A model generated the notes under the pieces. It searched no databases, was not told the DNA's origin, and was given only the letters and a program-made list of their open reading frames with translations. The position numbers and the translations under genes were made by a program. A DNA stretch of 64,000 nucleotides, taken from contig CACZLZ010000007.1 of NCBI GenBank assembly GCA_902782145.1, positions 20,204 to 84,203 of the forward strand, given 5' to 3'. The stretch comes from an uncultured Aeromonadales bacterium. GTDB lineage: Bacteria; Pseudomonadota; Gammaproteobacteria; Enterobacterales; Succinivibrionaceae. Positions 33,746 to 42,612 of the stretch are shown here, piece by piece (positions within the stretch are counted from its first letter, which is position 1; every line of letters begins with the position of its first letter).

Positions 33746-33807
33746 CTTGCCGGAATCCCGGCAAGTGCCGGAAGGACTGGACATAGGAATTATAGGAGAG
33801 AGGCAAA

Positions 33808-34797
33808 ATGGACTATGCAGAACTTGGCAGCACCGGCATCAGGGTATCACGGCTTTGTGTCGGCTGCATGTCATACGGACAACCGTCAGAAAAATTCCAC
33901 ATGTGGACCCTGGACTATAAGCAGACCCGGGAAATGATTTCCCACGCCTGGGATCTGGGGATCAACTTTTTCGACACCGCCAATATCTACTCTTTTGGCA
34001 GCAGTGAGGAATACCTGGGACGGGCTGTCCGGGATCTGGGGATCCCCCGGGACAGAGTAGTCCTGGCCTCCAAGGTCTATTTCAATGAAGGATTTCTCTC
34101 GAAGGAGGCTATTTTCCGGGAGATCGACGGCACCCTCAGACGGCTGGGTACTGACTACCTGGATCTTTACCAGATCCACCGCTTTGACTACAGCACCCCG
34201 CTAGAGGAGACCTTGGGTGCCCTTGACAGCCTGGTCCGGGCCGGCAAGGTGCGGACCATCGGAGCTTCAGCCATGTTCGGCTATCAGTTCCACAACCTGC
34301 AGATAGCCGCTGAGCAGAACGGCCTCACTAAATTTGCCACCATGCAGAACCACTACAACCTTCTTTACCGCGAGGATGAAAGAGAACTTATTCCTGTCTG
34401 CCGGCAGTACGGGGTGGCTCTGATCCCTTATTCCCCTCTGGCCGGGGGACATCTGACCAGGAAGGAATGGGAATCCGGATCCATCAGGAGCACCACCGAC
34501 AAGGTCATCAGGCAGAAATATGACCATGCCCGGGAAAATGATCTGGCAATCATTGCCCGGGTTGATGATCTGGCTGAAAAACGGGGCGTGTCCATGACCG
34601 AAATCGCCCTGGCCTGGCTACTGCACCGTGGGGTCACGGCCCCCATTGTCGGGGCAACCAGACCACAGCATTTTGATGCCGCAGTCAAGGCAGTCAGCCT
34701 CAGACTGACAGAGGAGGAACTGTGTTCCCTGGAGGAGGTATACCTGGCCCATGAAGTAGTCGGGGCCGTCAGCCAGAACATCAGCTTCAGCAAATAG
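33808..34797 (+). CDS. Aldo/keto reductase
   Basis: The 329-residue protein is a second member of the family, with FDTANIYSFG, LASKVYF and YQIHRFD carrying the catalytic Asp, Tyr, Lys and His, and APIVGATRPQHF for cofactor binding. GGAGAG lies about 7 bases before the ATG. It and the gene at 32168 resemble each other along their whole length and probably arose by duplication. A terminator follows. Substrate unknown. Confidence 0.92.
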   Translation: MDYAELGSTGIRVSRLCVGCMSYGQPSEKFHMWTLDYKQTREMISHAWDLGINFFDTANIYSFGSSEEYLGRAVRDLGIPRDRVVLASKVYFNEGFLSKEAIFREIDGTLRRLGTDYLDLYQIHRFDYSTPLEETLGALDSLVRAGKVRTIGASAMFGYQFHNLQIAAEQNGLTKFATMQNHYNLLYREDERELIPVCRQYGVALIPYSPLAGGHLTRKEWESGSIRSTTDKVIRQKYDHARENDLAIIARVDDLAEKRGVSMTEIALAWLLHRGVTAPIVGATRPQHFDAAVKAVSLRLTEEELCSLEEVYLAHEVVGAVSQNISFSK

Positions 34798-34825
34798 GCT
34801 GCCGGAAACAGTCAGGTCAAAAAAG

Positions 34826-34861
34826 AAGCCGCCGGCCTCTTCAGCAGGTCAGCGGCTTTTT
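34826..34861. terminator. Bidirectional terminator between the aldo/keto reductase and rho
   Basis: A 7-bp stem (AAGCCGC with GCGGCTT) has As on its left flank and five Ts on its right (34857-34861), so it could end both convergent transcripts. Confidence 0.7.
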
Positions 34862-34940
34862 GCTGTCCGGACAGCGATCCCGGTGCTCATGGGCGTACCG
34901 GCGGGATATGACACTTACGGATCTGCCCTTCCTGGCAGGA

Positions 34941-36218
34941 TCACTTGCCGCTGGCGGAGGCGGGAGCGTTCTTCATGAAGTCAAAGAACTCCTCGTTGGT
35001 CTTGGTCTTGGCCAGGTTGCTGATCACCATCTCAGCAGCCTCGATCTCGTCAATGTCATGAATGTACTTGCGCAGCACCCAGATATTCCTGAGTTCGTCA
35101 GGACGCAGTAGCAGCTCATCATGGCGTGTGCCGGACTTGGTGATGTCGATGGCCGGAAAGACCCGCTTCTCCGCCACCCGACGGGACATGCGCACTTCCA
35201 TGTTGCCGGTACCCTTGAACTCCTCGAAGATCACCTCGTCCATCTTGGAGCCGGTGTCAATGAGGGCCGTGGCGATGATGGTCAGGGAGCCGCCGTTCTC
35301 AATGTTCCGGGCTGCGCCGAAAAACTTCTTGGGCTTGTGCAGGGCGTTGGCATCCACACCGCCGGACAGCACCCTTCCTGAGGGCGGGGTCACGGTGTTG
35401 TAGGCTCGGGCCAGACGGGTGATGGAGTCCAGGAGGATCACCACATCCTTGTTGTGCTCCACCAGGCGCTTGGCCTTCTCAATGACCATCTCGGCCACCT
35501 GCACATGGCGGCTGGCGGGCTCGTCAAAGGTAGAGGCCACCACCTCGCCCCGGACCAGGCGGGTCATCTCCGTGACCTCCTCGGGACGTTCGTCAATCAG
35601 CAGGACGATGAGCACGCACTCGGGGTTGTTGCTGGCCAGGCTCTGGGCGATGTTCTGCAGCAGCACGGTCTTGCCGGCCTTGGGCGGGGCCACGATAAGG
35701 CCGCGCTGACCCTTGCCGATTGGGGAGGCCAGATCCAGGATCCGGGCGGTGATATCCTCCCGGGTGCCGTTGCCCCGCTCCAGGCGCAGCATCTCGTCAG
35801 GGTGGATGGGGGTCAGGTTCTCAAACAGCGTCTTGCGGTTCTGGTTCTCCGGCTCCCCGTTGATGGAGTCCACCTTCAACAGGGCGAAATACTTCTCGCT
35901 CTCGGACTTGGGGTTCCGGATCTTGCCCTCAATGGTGTCGCCTGTGCGCAGATGCAACTTGCGGATCTGGTTGGGGGACACGTAGATATCGTCCGGGCCG
36001 GACAGGTAGGAGGAGTCGGCGCTACGCAGGAAGCCGTAGCCGTCCTGCATGATCTCCAGAACGCCGCTACCGTATATGTCCTCCCCGTGATCGGCGTGGG
36101 CCTTGAGGATGGCGAAGATCAGATCCTTCTTGTAGGCCCGGGAAACCTCCAGCCCCATTTCGGCGGCCATGGTCTGTAATTCGTCTACGCTTTTGTTCTT
36201 CAGCTCAGATAAGTGCAT
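34941..36218 (-). CDS. rho: Transcription termination factor Rho
   Basis: The 425-residue protein starts [20 protein letters not shown] and is close to E. coli Rho throughout. It has the RNA-binding cold-shock-like domain ([20 protein letters not shown]), the Walker A APPKAGKT near residue 180, [11 protein letters not shown], and the Q/R-loop region [21 protein letters not shown] second ATG directly upstream (36221) gives one more residue, and an unconserved longer N-terminus is ignored. No clear ribosome binding site is visible. rho is not next to trxA here, unlike E. coli. Confidence 0.97.
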   Translation of the reverse strand: MHLSELKNKSVDELQTMAAEMGLEVSRAYKKDLIFAILKAHADHGEDIYGSGVLEIMQDGYGFLRSADSSYLSGPDDIYVSPNQIRKLHLRTGDTIEGKIRNPKSESEKYFALLKVDSINGEPENQNRKTLFENLTPIHPDEMLRLERGNGTREDITARILDLASPIGKGQRGLIVAPPKAGKTVLLQNIAQSLASNNPECVLIVLLIDERPEEVTEMTRLVRGEVVASTFDEPASRHVQVAEMVIEKAKRLVEHNKDVVILLDSITRLARAYNTVTPPSGRVLSGGVDANALHKPKKFFGAARNIENGGSLTIIATALIDTGSKMDEVIFEEFKGTGNMEVRMSRRVAEKRVFPAIDITKSGTRHDELLLRPDELRNIWVLRKYIHDIDEIEAAEMVISNLAKTKTNEEFFDFMKNAPASASGK

Positions 36219-36388
36219 CATGGTAAGAAAAGAATCAGTGAATGTGAAAAAACGGAATGAAAAATGCCGGGCCAAATTTCAAGCAGACAAGGATAACCTT
36301 CCGTGAGGACACGGTGCGTTCCGGAACAGACAGGCTGGCTTGGGGGATTGAAACTGTGAACGGACAGAATTGATTTTTGACAGTGCTC

Positions 36389-36417
36389 ATTATAGGTGCA
36401 AAGCCCCGTCAAAGCAA
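36389..36417 (-). promoter_or_regulatory. Promoter of rho with a leader of about 165 nt
   Basis: On the minus strand, TTGCTT (36412-36417) and a perfect TATAAT (36389-36394) are 17 bp apart. The leader that follows is C-rich and G-poor in part (around 36300-36350), which would suit Rho autoregulation, known in E. coli. Confidence 0.65.
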
Positions 36418-36451
36418 GCGCCGCCCCTGCACCAGGACTGCCGGAACGGGA

Positions 36452-37459
36452 TCACTTCCCGCCCCGGGCGGCGCAGTCGGCCCGGGTCACTTTCCACCGG
36501 GCAACCCCGTGGCCGCCGCTACTGAAATCCAGGGTGACATGATCCACCTGGGACAGCAGGGAGGCCAGATGGGCGTTGGCGCAGTAAGCCTCCAGGATCC
36601 GGCCCTTCATGGAGGCAAAGCCTCCCAGCCGGTCCCCGTCCACATCAAAGCTGTGGCGCACCCCATCCCGCCCCTCGGCATCCACCCGGATCAGGGAGCC
36701 GAAGCTGGTTTTAATGGGCAGCTTCGGGGAAAGCATGGCCACATGCCGGGCCACGGGATCATCCTTCCGGCTGTCCCGGGCGCCCTCCGGGGCGTCACCG
36801 CCCTTGCCGCCCTCGCCGGCCGGGGTGTCATGGGCGTCTCCCGCTTTGCTCCCCCGATCATCCCCGGCTGCAGCCGGCGCTCCCTGGGGAGGATCCCCTT
36901 TTTCCGGAGCCTTTTCCGGGGATCCGGCAGGCTCCTCCCCGGTCCCGGGCTCAGGCTCAGAGCCGTCCTGATCTCCCGAAGGCGCCGGGGCCTCCCGGCT
37001 GTTCTCACCGGAGGCGCACAGCTCGGCAGACACCTCCATGCCGAAGAGGAATTCGGATCCCCGGTAGAAGGAGATGGTGATCCGCTCCAGCTTCTCCAGC
37101 ATGGCCACCACCTCGCTGTTGGCGCACTGCACCGTGGCCATGTGGTTCACCACCTGCTGCCGGTGGCTGAGGTAGAAGTCTACCTTGTCGGGATCAATCC
37201 GGTGGTAGTAGTTGATCTGCCCCCGGGGCGGGCTGGTGTCCTCATAGTTGTAGGTCACCCCCACCACGGTGGTGTCGGTGGTCTTTATGGGGATCCGGCG
37301 CTTGATATCCTGGACCAGGGACACGATCCCCCGCCGGTTCAGTTTCCCGTCCTTGTAATAGCCGTAGACGTCAGACTCCACGGTGATGCCGGAGGTGAAC
37401 ATCCGCGCCAGGACATAGATCATGGCAAGGATCAGGATCGTGACGATGGTTTTTCCCAT
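36452..37459 (-). CDS. Membrane-anchored protein with two copies of an unknown domain
   Basis: The 335-residue protein has one N-terminal membrane segment (ILILAMIYVLARMF) and no named domain that I recognise. Two regions of about 100 residues resemble each other. The first has PIKTTDTTV and later QCANSEVVAMLEKLERITISF; the second has PIKTSFGSL and YCANAHLASLLSQVDHVTLDF. Each ends with another cysteine (AELCAS; RADCAA), so each copy may form a disulfide. A disordered Pro/Glu/Gly/Asp-rich linker of about 85 residues joins them. It follows uvrD by 26 bp in the same operon. Location is probably periplasmic. Confidence 0.75.
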   Translation of the reverse strand: MGKTIVTILILAMIYVLARMFTSGITVESDVYGYYKDGKLNRRGIVSLVQDIKRRIPIKTTDTTVVGVTYNYEDTSPPRGQINYYHRIDPDKVDFYLSHRQQVVNHMATVQCANSEVVAMLEKLERITISFYRGSEFLFGMEVSAELCASGENSREAPAPSGDQDGSEPEPGTGEEPAGSPEKAPEKGDPPQGAPAAAGDDRGSKAGDAHDTPAGEGGKGGDAPEGARDSRKDDPVARHVAMLSPKLPIKTSFGSLIRVDAEGRDGVRHSFDVDGDRLGGFASMKGRILEAYCANAHLASLLSQVDHVTLDFSSGGHGVARWKVTRADCAARGGK

Positions 37460-37485
37460 ATGCTATCCCCGGCAGCGCCGGAGCC

Positions 37486-40065
37486 TCACTTCTTTCTCTC
37501 CCCGCCCGGCAGTTTCCGCAAATTGGCCATCTGCAGGCTGAGACACATCATCTTCTTCCCGGCAAACTCCACCCAGATCCGGGAGAAGGCCCCGCCGGTC
37601 TGGAGGCGCCGCACCGTGCCCTCCCCGAACTTCTGGTGGAAGACCCGGTCCCCGGGGCGGAAATCCGGGGTGGCGGCGGCCTTGTTCCCGGCGCCGCCGG
37701 CGCCCCCCAGGGTCACCATCCGGGGCTTGGGTGTCTCCGGGGCGGCCTCTGGGGCACCCGGAGGTGTGCCCGCACTTTCGGTCCCGGCACTGCCGGTTTT
37801 TCCTGTGCAAACGGTACTTCCGGCTTTTCCTGCGCTGCCGGCATTTTCAGTTTTTCCTGAACTGCTGATACTGCCGGGTTTCCCCGCACTGCTGCTGCCG
37901 GCTTTTCCCACACTGCCGGTGCTGCCGCCGGCAGCGCTGGTTCCCGGCATGCTCCGGAGACCTTTCCGGCTCCGGGGGAAAAGGGAACTGTCACTGCTCA
38001 GGGTCCGGACGCTCTCCCCGGAAAGATAGCGCATGAAGCTGCTGCTGGTGGTGGGGGTCACCTGGCCGAAGAGCACCCGGCTGCGGGCATAGGAGAGATA
38101 GCAGCGGTTCCGGGCCCGGGTTACCGCCACATAGGCCAGGCGCAGCTCCTCATCCTGGGCGTCGGCACTGCCCTCCTGGAGGCTGAAAGCCCGGGCTGAG
38201 GGCAGGATCCCCTCCTCAAAGGCCACCAGGAACACCGTGTCAAACTCCAGGCCCTTGGCGGCATGGATGGTCAGCAGGTTCACCCGGTCGCCCCCGTCCT
38301 CCTCGGACTCCTCTGCAGACTCCGTCTCTAGGGAGGCCTGCTGCAGGAACAGCGCCAGAGCCGACAGGCCGTCCCGCTCTTCATCGTCGGGGAAGGGGAA
38401 GAGGGCGCAGGAGTTGACAAACTCCTCCAGGTTGCCGGTGCGGCTGCCGTCGTCATACTTTTCCCGGGACTCCTGCTCCTGGTAGCAGGCATAGAGGCCC
38501 GACAGCTCCATGACATTCCGCACCACGTTCTCCAGGGCCTCCCCGGCGGCATCCTCCCGAAGCTTTGGCAGCAGATCCAGCAGGGCGGCCAGGCCGCTGC
38601 GGGCCCGGCCCGCCACCAGTTTCTCCTCCAGGGCCGCCCCGGCCGCCGCCAGCATGCCGATCCCCCGGGAACGGGAGAGGGCCTCCAGCACCTCCAGGGA
38701 GCGCTTCCCCACCCCCCGGGGCGGCATGTTCACCACCCGGAGGAAGGCTGCGTCATCCTCGGGATTCACCAGCAGCCGGAGATAGCCCATGAGATCCCGG
38801 ATCTCCTGGCGGTCAAAGAACCGGCGGCCGGCCAGGATCCGGTAGGGGATCCCTTGGGAGGTGAGTTCGTTCTCAAAGTTGCGGGAGATGCTGTTGAAGC
38901 GGTACAGCACCGCCATCTGGCTGTAGGGGATCTGCTCCTCCTGGTGGAGGGTGCGGATGATCCGGACCGTCAGGGCGGCCTCCTCAGTGGCGGAGACGGA
39001 GCTTAGGATGGTCACCGGCTCCCCGCCCTTGCGATCGGTCCACAGCTCCTTGACCTCCCGCCGGGGATTCAGGCTGATGAGATCATTGGCCACATTCAGG
39101 ATGTGGCTGGTGGAACGGTAGTTCTGCTCCAGTTTGACCACCCGCACGTCCGGCACCATGTCCCTGAGGGAGAGCATGCACTCCGGCCGGGCACCCCGCC
39201 AGCTGTAGATGGACTGATCATTGTCCCCCACGGCGGTCACATGGGTGTCGGGGGTCATGAGATCCATGATCAGGCGCAGCTGGATATCATTGGAGTCCTG
39301 GAACTCGTCCACCAGGATCTCCCGGATGAGGCGGTGCAGGCGGAAGCGCACCTCCTCGCACTGCTCCAGCAGCTCGCACACCCGGAGGATCAGTTCGGCG
39401 AAGTCCACCATGGCCAGCCGCTGGCAGGTCTCCTCATAGCGGCGGTAGATCTCCAGGAGCATCCCGGCGGTGCGGCGCCGCTTGGAGCCCTCCGCCAGCT
39501 CCGGCATGATATCGTCGGCGCAGGCCTGCCAGCGCCGGCCCTGCTCCTTCATCTTGGCGATGAACTCCGCCGCCTCCCGGACAAAGCTCCGCACCTCCGC
39601 TGGACCGCCGAGATCCAGGGGGGATCCCTCCTCCGCAGCCGCATCCCGCACCAGGCGCCGGATCAGGCTTTCCCGGTCGGCCTCGTCCATGATGGTGAAG
39701 CCCGCAGGCAGCCCCGCGGCATCATGGAACTGCCGGAGGATCCGGTTGCACAGGCCGTGGAAGGTACCCATGAGCAGCCCGCCGATATGGATGCGGCTGC
39801 CCACGCTGGCGGCGATCCGCTCCTTCATCTCCGTGGCCGCCTTGTTGGTGAAGGTCACGGCCATGATCTCCCCGGGACGCAGGCCCTCCACCCGGATAAG
39901 GTAGGCGATCCGGGCCACCAGCACCCGGGTTTTCCCGGATCCCGCCCCGGCGTGGATGATCATGTTGCACCTGGGGGCGGTCACCGCCTCCATCTGCATG
40001 GGGTTCAGGCCCTCGTCAGCAGATGAGGGATCAGTCTTCCCGGTGGGATCAGTCGTCTCTGTCAT
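37486..40065 (-). CDS. uvrD: DNA helicase II
   Basis: UvrD is the 3'-5' helicase of nucleotide excision and mismatch repair. The N-terminus LNPMQMEAVTAPRCNMI leads into Walker A AGAGSGKT. DEFQDSN, GDNDQSIYSWRGAR, QNYRST and HAAKGLEFDTVFLVAFEEGI are the further superfamily 1 motifs. The C-terminal Tudor-like domain (FHQKFGEGTVRRL) distinguishes UvrD from Rep. At 859 residues it is about 140 longer than E. coli UvrD; a Gly/Ser/Lys repeat linker before the C-terminal domain accounts for much of this. It overlaps yigB by 4 bp. Confidence 0.95.
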   Translation of the reverse strand: MTETTDPTGKTDPSSADEGLNPMQMEAVTAPRCNMIIHAGAGSGKTRVLVARIAYLIRVEGLRPGEIMAVTFTNKAATEMKERIAASVGSRIHIGGLLMGTFHGLCNRILRQFHDAAGLPAGFTIMDEADRESLIRRLVRDAAAEEGSPLDLGGPAEVRSFVREAAEFIAKMKEQGRRWQACADDIMPELAEGSKRRRTAGMLLEIYRRYEETCQRLAMVDFAELILRVCELLEQCEEVRFRLHRLIREILVDEFQDSNDIQLRLIMDLMTPDTHVTAVGDNDQSIYSWRGARPECMLSLRDMVPDVRVVKLEQNYRSTSHILNVANDLISLNPRREVKELWTDRKGGEPVTILSSVSATEEAALTVRIIRTLHQEEQIPYSQMAVLYRFNSISRNFENELTSQGIPYRILAGRRFFDRQEIRDLMGYLRLLVNPEDDAAFLRVVNMPPRGVGKRSLEVLEALSRSRGIGMLAAAGAALEEKLVAGRARSGLAALLDLLPKLREDAAGEALENVVRNVMELSGLYACYQEQESREKYDDGSRTGNLEEFVNSCALFPFPDDEERDGLSALALFLQQASLETESAEESEEDGGDRVNLLTIHAAKGLEFDTVFLVAFEEGILPSARAFSLQEGSADAQDEELRLAYVAVTRARNRCYLSYARSRVLFGQVTPTTSSSFMRYLSGESVRTLSSDSSLFPRSRKGLRSMPGTSAAGGSTGSVGKAGSSSAGKPGSISSSGKTENAGSAGKAGSTVCTGKTGSAGTESAGTPPGAPEAAPETPKPRMVTLGGAGGAGNKAAATPDFRPGDRVFHQKFGEGTVRRLQTGGAFSRIWVEFAGKKMMCLSLQMANLRKLPGGERKK

Positions 40066-40778
40066 AGGAGAACCAGCTCCAGCTCCTTCAGGCTGCGGAT
40101 CACCAGATCCGGCAGCAGCCGCACCCGCTCCGGGCGGCAGAAAAGTCCCCGGGGGCAGATCATGCAGGTCTGCATGCCCGCATTCCGGGCCCCCAGGATA
40201 TCGGTTTCAGGATCGTCCCCCACATGGAGGATCTGCCCCGGCTCCACCCCGGCCAGGGCAGCGGCCTGGGCAAAAAGATCCGGAGCCGGCTTGGCCCGGC
40301 GGCCCCCGCCGGCCATGATGCAGCTACGGAAGAAGGAGGAGATCCCTGTGCGCACGGGATCCATGTTGCCGTTGGACAGGGCCACCAGGGGGTAGCGCCG
40401 CCCCAGGTTCCGCAGGATCGCAAAGGTCTCCGGTGGGATCCGGAAGGCGGAGCGCACCTGAATGAAGCGCCGGGTCATCAGCTCCCCCTCCCGCCGGGCA
40501 TCAGCAGGGGCCAGACCGGCATCCAGGAAGATCCGGGTGAGGATCTCCGCCCGCAGGAGGGTGACGTCATGCTCCAGCTCCGGAAACTCCCGGAGCACCA
40601 TGCGCCGCACCCGACCGGGACACAGCCGCAGCTCCGAAGATCGGAGCATGGGGTGGCACGCCAGGGCGGCCTCATACCAGCTCTCCGCGGCGGCGATCAC
40701 CGGGGTGTTGTCATACAGGGTGTCGTCCAGATCAAAGGTGACCGCCCGGACAGGACCCAGGGTACGGTAGGATCTCAT
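40062..40778 (-). CDS. yigB: HAD-family phosphatase YigB
   Basis: The 238-residue protein equals E. coli YigB in length. HAD motif I is FDLDDTLYDNT, motif II is LSNGN and motif IV is HVGDDPETDILGARNAG. YigB acts on flavin precursors (5-amino-6-ribitylamino-uracil phosphate, FMN). The position between xerC and uvrD, with 4-bp overlaps on both sides, matches E. coli and supports the name. Confidence 0.92.
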   Translation of the reverse strand: MRSYRTLGPVRAVTFDLDDTLYDNTPVIAAAESWYEAALACHPMLRSSELRLCPGRVRRMVLREFPELEHDVTLLRAEILTRIFLDAGLAPADARREGELMTRRFIQVRSAFRIPPETFAILRNLGRRYPLVALSNGNMDPVRTGISSFFRSCIMAGGGRRAKPAPDLFAQAAALAGVEPGQILHVGDDPETDILGARNAGMQTCMICPRGLFCRPERVRLLPDLVIRSLKELELVLL

Positions 40779-41752
40779 GAGCCGGGGCTTTCCGTGCTCC
40801 CGGTCAGCCCGGCCATCCGGTCCCGGGGATGGAAACGGTGGTAGCTGCGGGCGATGGAGGCCAGATCCGCATGGGTGTAGAGCTGGGTGGTGGAGAGTTT
40901 CTCATGGCCCAGCATCTTCTGCACCGCCCGGACATCCCCGGAGTTGTTCACCATGACCGTGGCAAAGGAATGCCGGAGCTTGTGGGGGTGCATGCGCTCG
41001 GTGACCCCGCGGGCGGCGGCGTAGCGCTTAAGCCTAAGCTCCACATTGCGGGGGGTGAGCCGGGCCCCGGTGCGGCTGACAAACAGCGCCGTCTCCTGGG
41101 CCGGGGTCCGGGCGTTCCGCAGGGGCAGGTACTCCTGCACCGCCTTAAGGGCCGCCTCCCCCAGGGGGACAATGCGCTCCTTGCTGCCCTTGCCGGTGAC
41201 CCGCACCGTCTTGTCCTCTGTGTAGACCCGGTCCAGATCCAGATCCGTCAGCTCCGACAGCCGGAGCCCCGAGGAGTAGAACAACTCCATGATGGCCTGA
41301 TCCCGGTAGGCCAGGAAAATATCCTCCTCCGGCCCGTGGCCGCCGTTCTCCCCGTGACCGCAGCGTATTTTCTGATCCAGCATGAAGGTCATCTGCTCCT
41401 CCCGGAAGAAGGAGGGCAGGCGCTGGCCGATCTTGAGCCCCGGCACCGTCATGGCAGGATCGGCCTGGACCAGCTCCTTCAGGCACAGGAAACGGAAGAA
41501 GCTGCGCACCGCCGCCAGGCGGGTGTCCGTGGTGCCCGGAGCCAGGCCCGCCCGGTTCTGGCTCATGACAAAGCCCCGGACATGGGTCATGGTCACCTGC
41601 TCGGCGCAATCCACCCCCTGCTCCGCCAGATAGGCGGCAAAGATCTCCAGGGCGCTGCGGTAGGTCTTCTCAGTGCGGGGGCTCAGCCCCCGCTCCGCAC
41701 GCATGTAGGTGCAGAAACGGTCAAAAGCTTCCTCAAGTCCTAGCACAGTCAC
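40775..41752 (-). CDS. xerC: Site-specific tyrosine recombinase XerC
   Basis: XerC works with XerD at dif to resolve chromosome dimers. All catalytic residues are present in the 325-residue protein: Arg164 (SGLRLSELTD), Lys188 (VTGKGSKER), His257 and Arg260 (HKLRHSFAT), His283 (MLGHEKLSTTQ) and Tyr292 (LYTH). The N-terminal core-binding domain is normal. The neighbourhood (yigA before, yigB after, with 4-bp overlaps) is that of XerC rather than XerD or an integrase. Confidence 0.96.
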   Translation of the reverse strand: MTVLGLEEAFDRFCTYMRAERGLSPRTEKTYRSALEIFAAYLAEQGVDCAEQVTMTHVRGFVMSQNRAGLAPGTTDTRLAAVRSFFRFLCLKELVQADPAMTVPGLKIGQRLPSFFREEQMTFMLDQKIRCGHGENGGHGPEEDIFLAYRDQAIMELFYSSGLRLSELTDLDLDRVYTEDKTVRVTGKGSKERIVPLGEAALKAVQEYLPLRNARTPAQETALFVSRTGARLTPRNVELRLKRYAAARGVTERMHPHKLRHSFATVMVNNSGDVRAVQKMLGHEKLSTTQLYTHADLASIARSYHRFHPRDRMAGLTGSTESPGS

Positions 41753-42480
41753 CTCCGGTCACTGAAGCGCACAAACCTGGGCAGCAGCAGGGCGATGTAG
41801 TCCGCCAGCTGCTCAATGAAAAAGGTGTCCAGGTTGTCGTGGTAGTGGCCCGCGTCCGCATGGCCGAAGGCCAGCAGCCCCATGTCGCCATACTCTCCCA
41901 TGCGCACCAGGGCCCTGGAGTACAGCAGTTCGTCATCGGCGAAGATGATCCGCCGCTCCTGGGGGGTGAGCTTGCCCATGCTCACCTTCTCCCGGCGCAT
42001 GATGTCATTGCACACAGAGGAAAAGGAGCCGATGTCCATGACATAGGGCTGATCCCCGGGATCCTGGAGATCCAGGACCATGTCCCCGTTAAGCCACAGC
42101 CGGGTGTTGGGAATGAAGAGGTAGGCCCGGCAGCATTCGTTCAGCAGATCTGCCAGGGCATGGACAGAGCCGCACTGGTAGAGATCGTTGTAGAGGCCGA
42201 AGAAGGTCCGGAAGATGTTGGCGTTGTGGCAGGCGATGCTGTTCACATCATGCATCCGGGCGGTCAACTGCCGGATCTGCTCCTTCAGGCGCTTCTGCTG
42301 GGCTTCCACCAGGGAGATGGAGCCCCGGACAGGATGGGGGATCTCCACCGCATCCAGAACCTCGGGATGACGGATGAAGAAGGCGGGATTGGCAATGAGA
42401 TAGGAGGCGATGTCGTCCTCATGGGCGGGCCTGAGGTTCAGTTTGCGGGATGATCTGGGGGACTTGTTCTCTTCTACCAT
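41749..42480 (-). CDS. yigA: DUF484 family protein YigA
   Basis: The 243-residue protein is a GAF-like DUF484 member: EDDIASYLIANPAFFIRHPE at the N-terminus, a coiled segment VEAQQKRLKEQIRQL, and a C-terminal GAF-like domain ending in DNLDTFFIEQLADYI. Its role is unknown, but it always sits before xerC in gammaproteobacteria. I use ATG 42480 with GGAG 8 bases upstream; an in-frame ATG 30 bases earlier lacks a site. Confidence 0.9.
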   Translation of the reverse strand: MVEENKSPRSSRKLNLRPAHEDDIASYLIANPAFFIRHPEVLDAVEIPHPVRGSISLVEAQQKRLKEQIRQLTARMHDVNSIACHNANIFRTFFGLYNDLYQCGSVHALADLLNECCRAYLFIPNTRLWLNGDMVLDLQDPGDQPYVMDIGSFSSVCNDIMRREKVSMGKLTPQERRIIFADDELLYSRALVRMGEYGDMGLLAFGHADAGHYHDNLDTFFIEQLADYIALLLPRFVRFSDRR

Positions 42481-42612
42481 GGGGATCTCCGTCTTGCAGT
42501 CTCTGGGCATGGCTTCAAGGACAGATCCAGAGGGATCCGCCCGTCCCAGGGGATCTCCCTGGGAATGAAAAACCTGGGTGCGCCGGGGATCCGCCGGAGG
42601 ATCCCCTAGCCG

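Noticed and set aside
36218..36412. Minus-strand 64-codon frame ending at the rho start, as a possible rho leader peptide
   Set aside because: Its only ATG lies upstream of the predicted rho transcript start, and no internal ATG or GTG with a ribosome binding site is seen.
40775..41752. The tyrosine recombinase as an integrase marking an island
   Set aside because: Gene order yigA-xerC-yigB-uvrD and the sequence identify it as housekeeping XerC.
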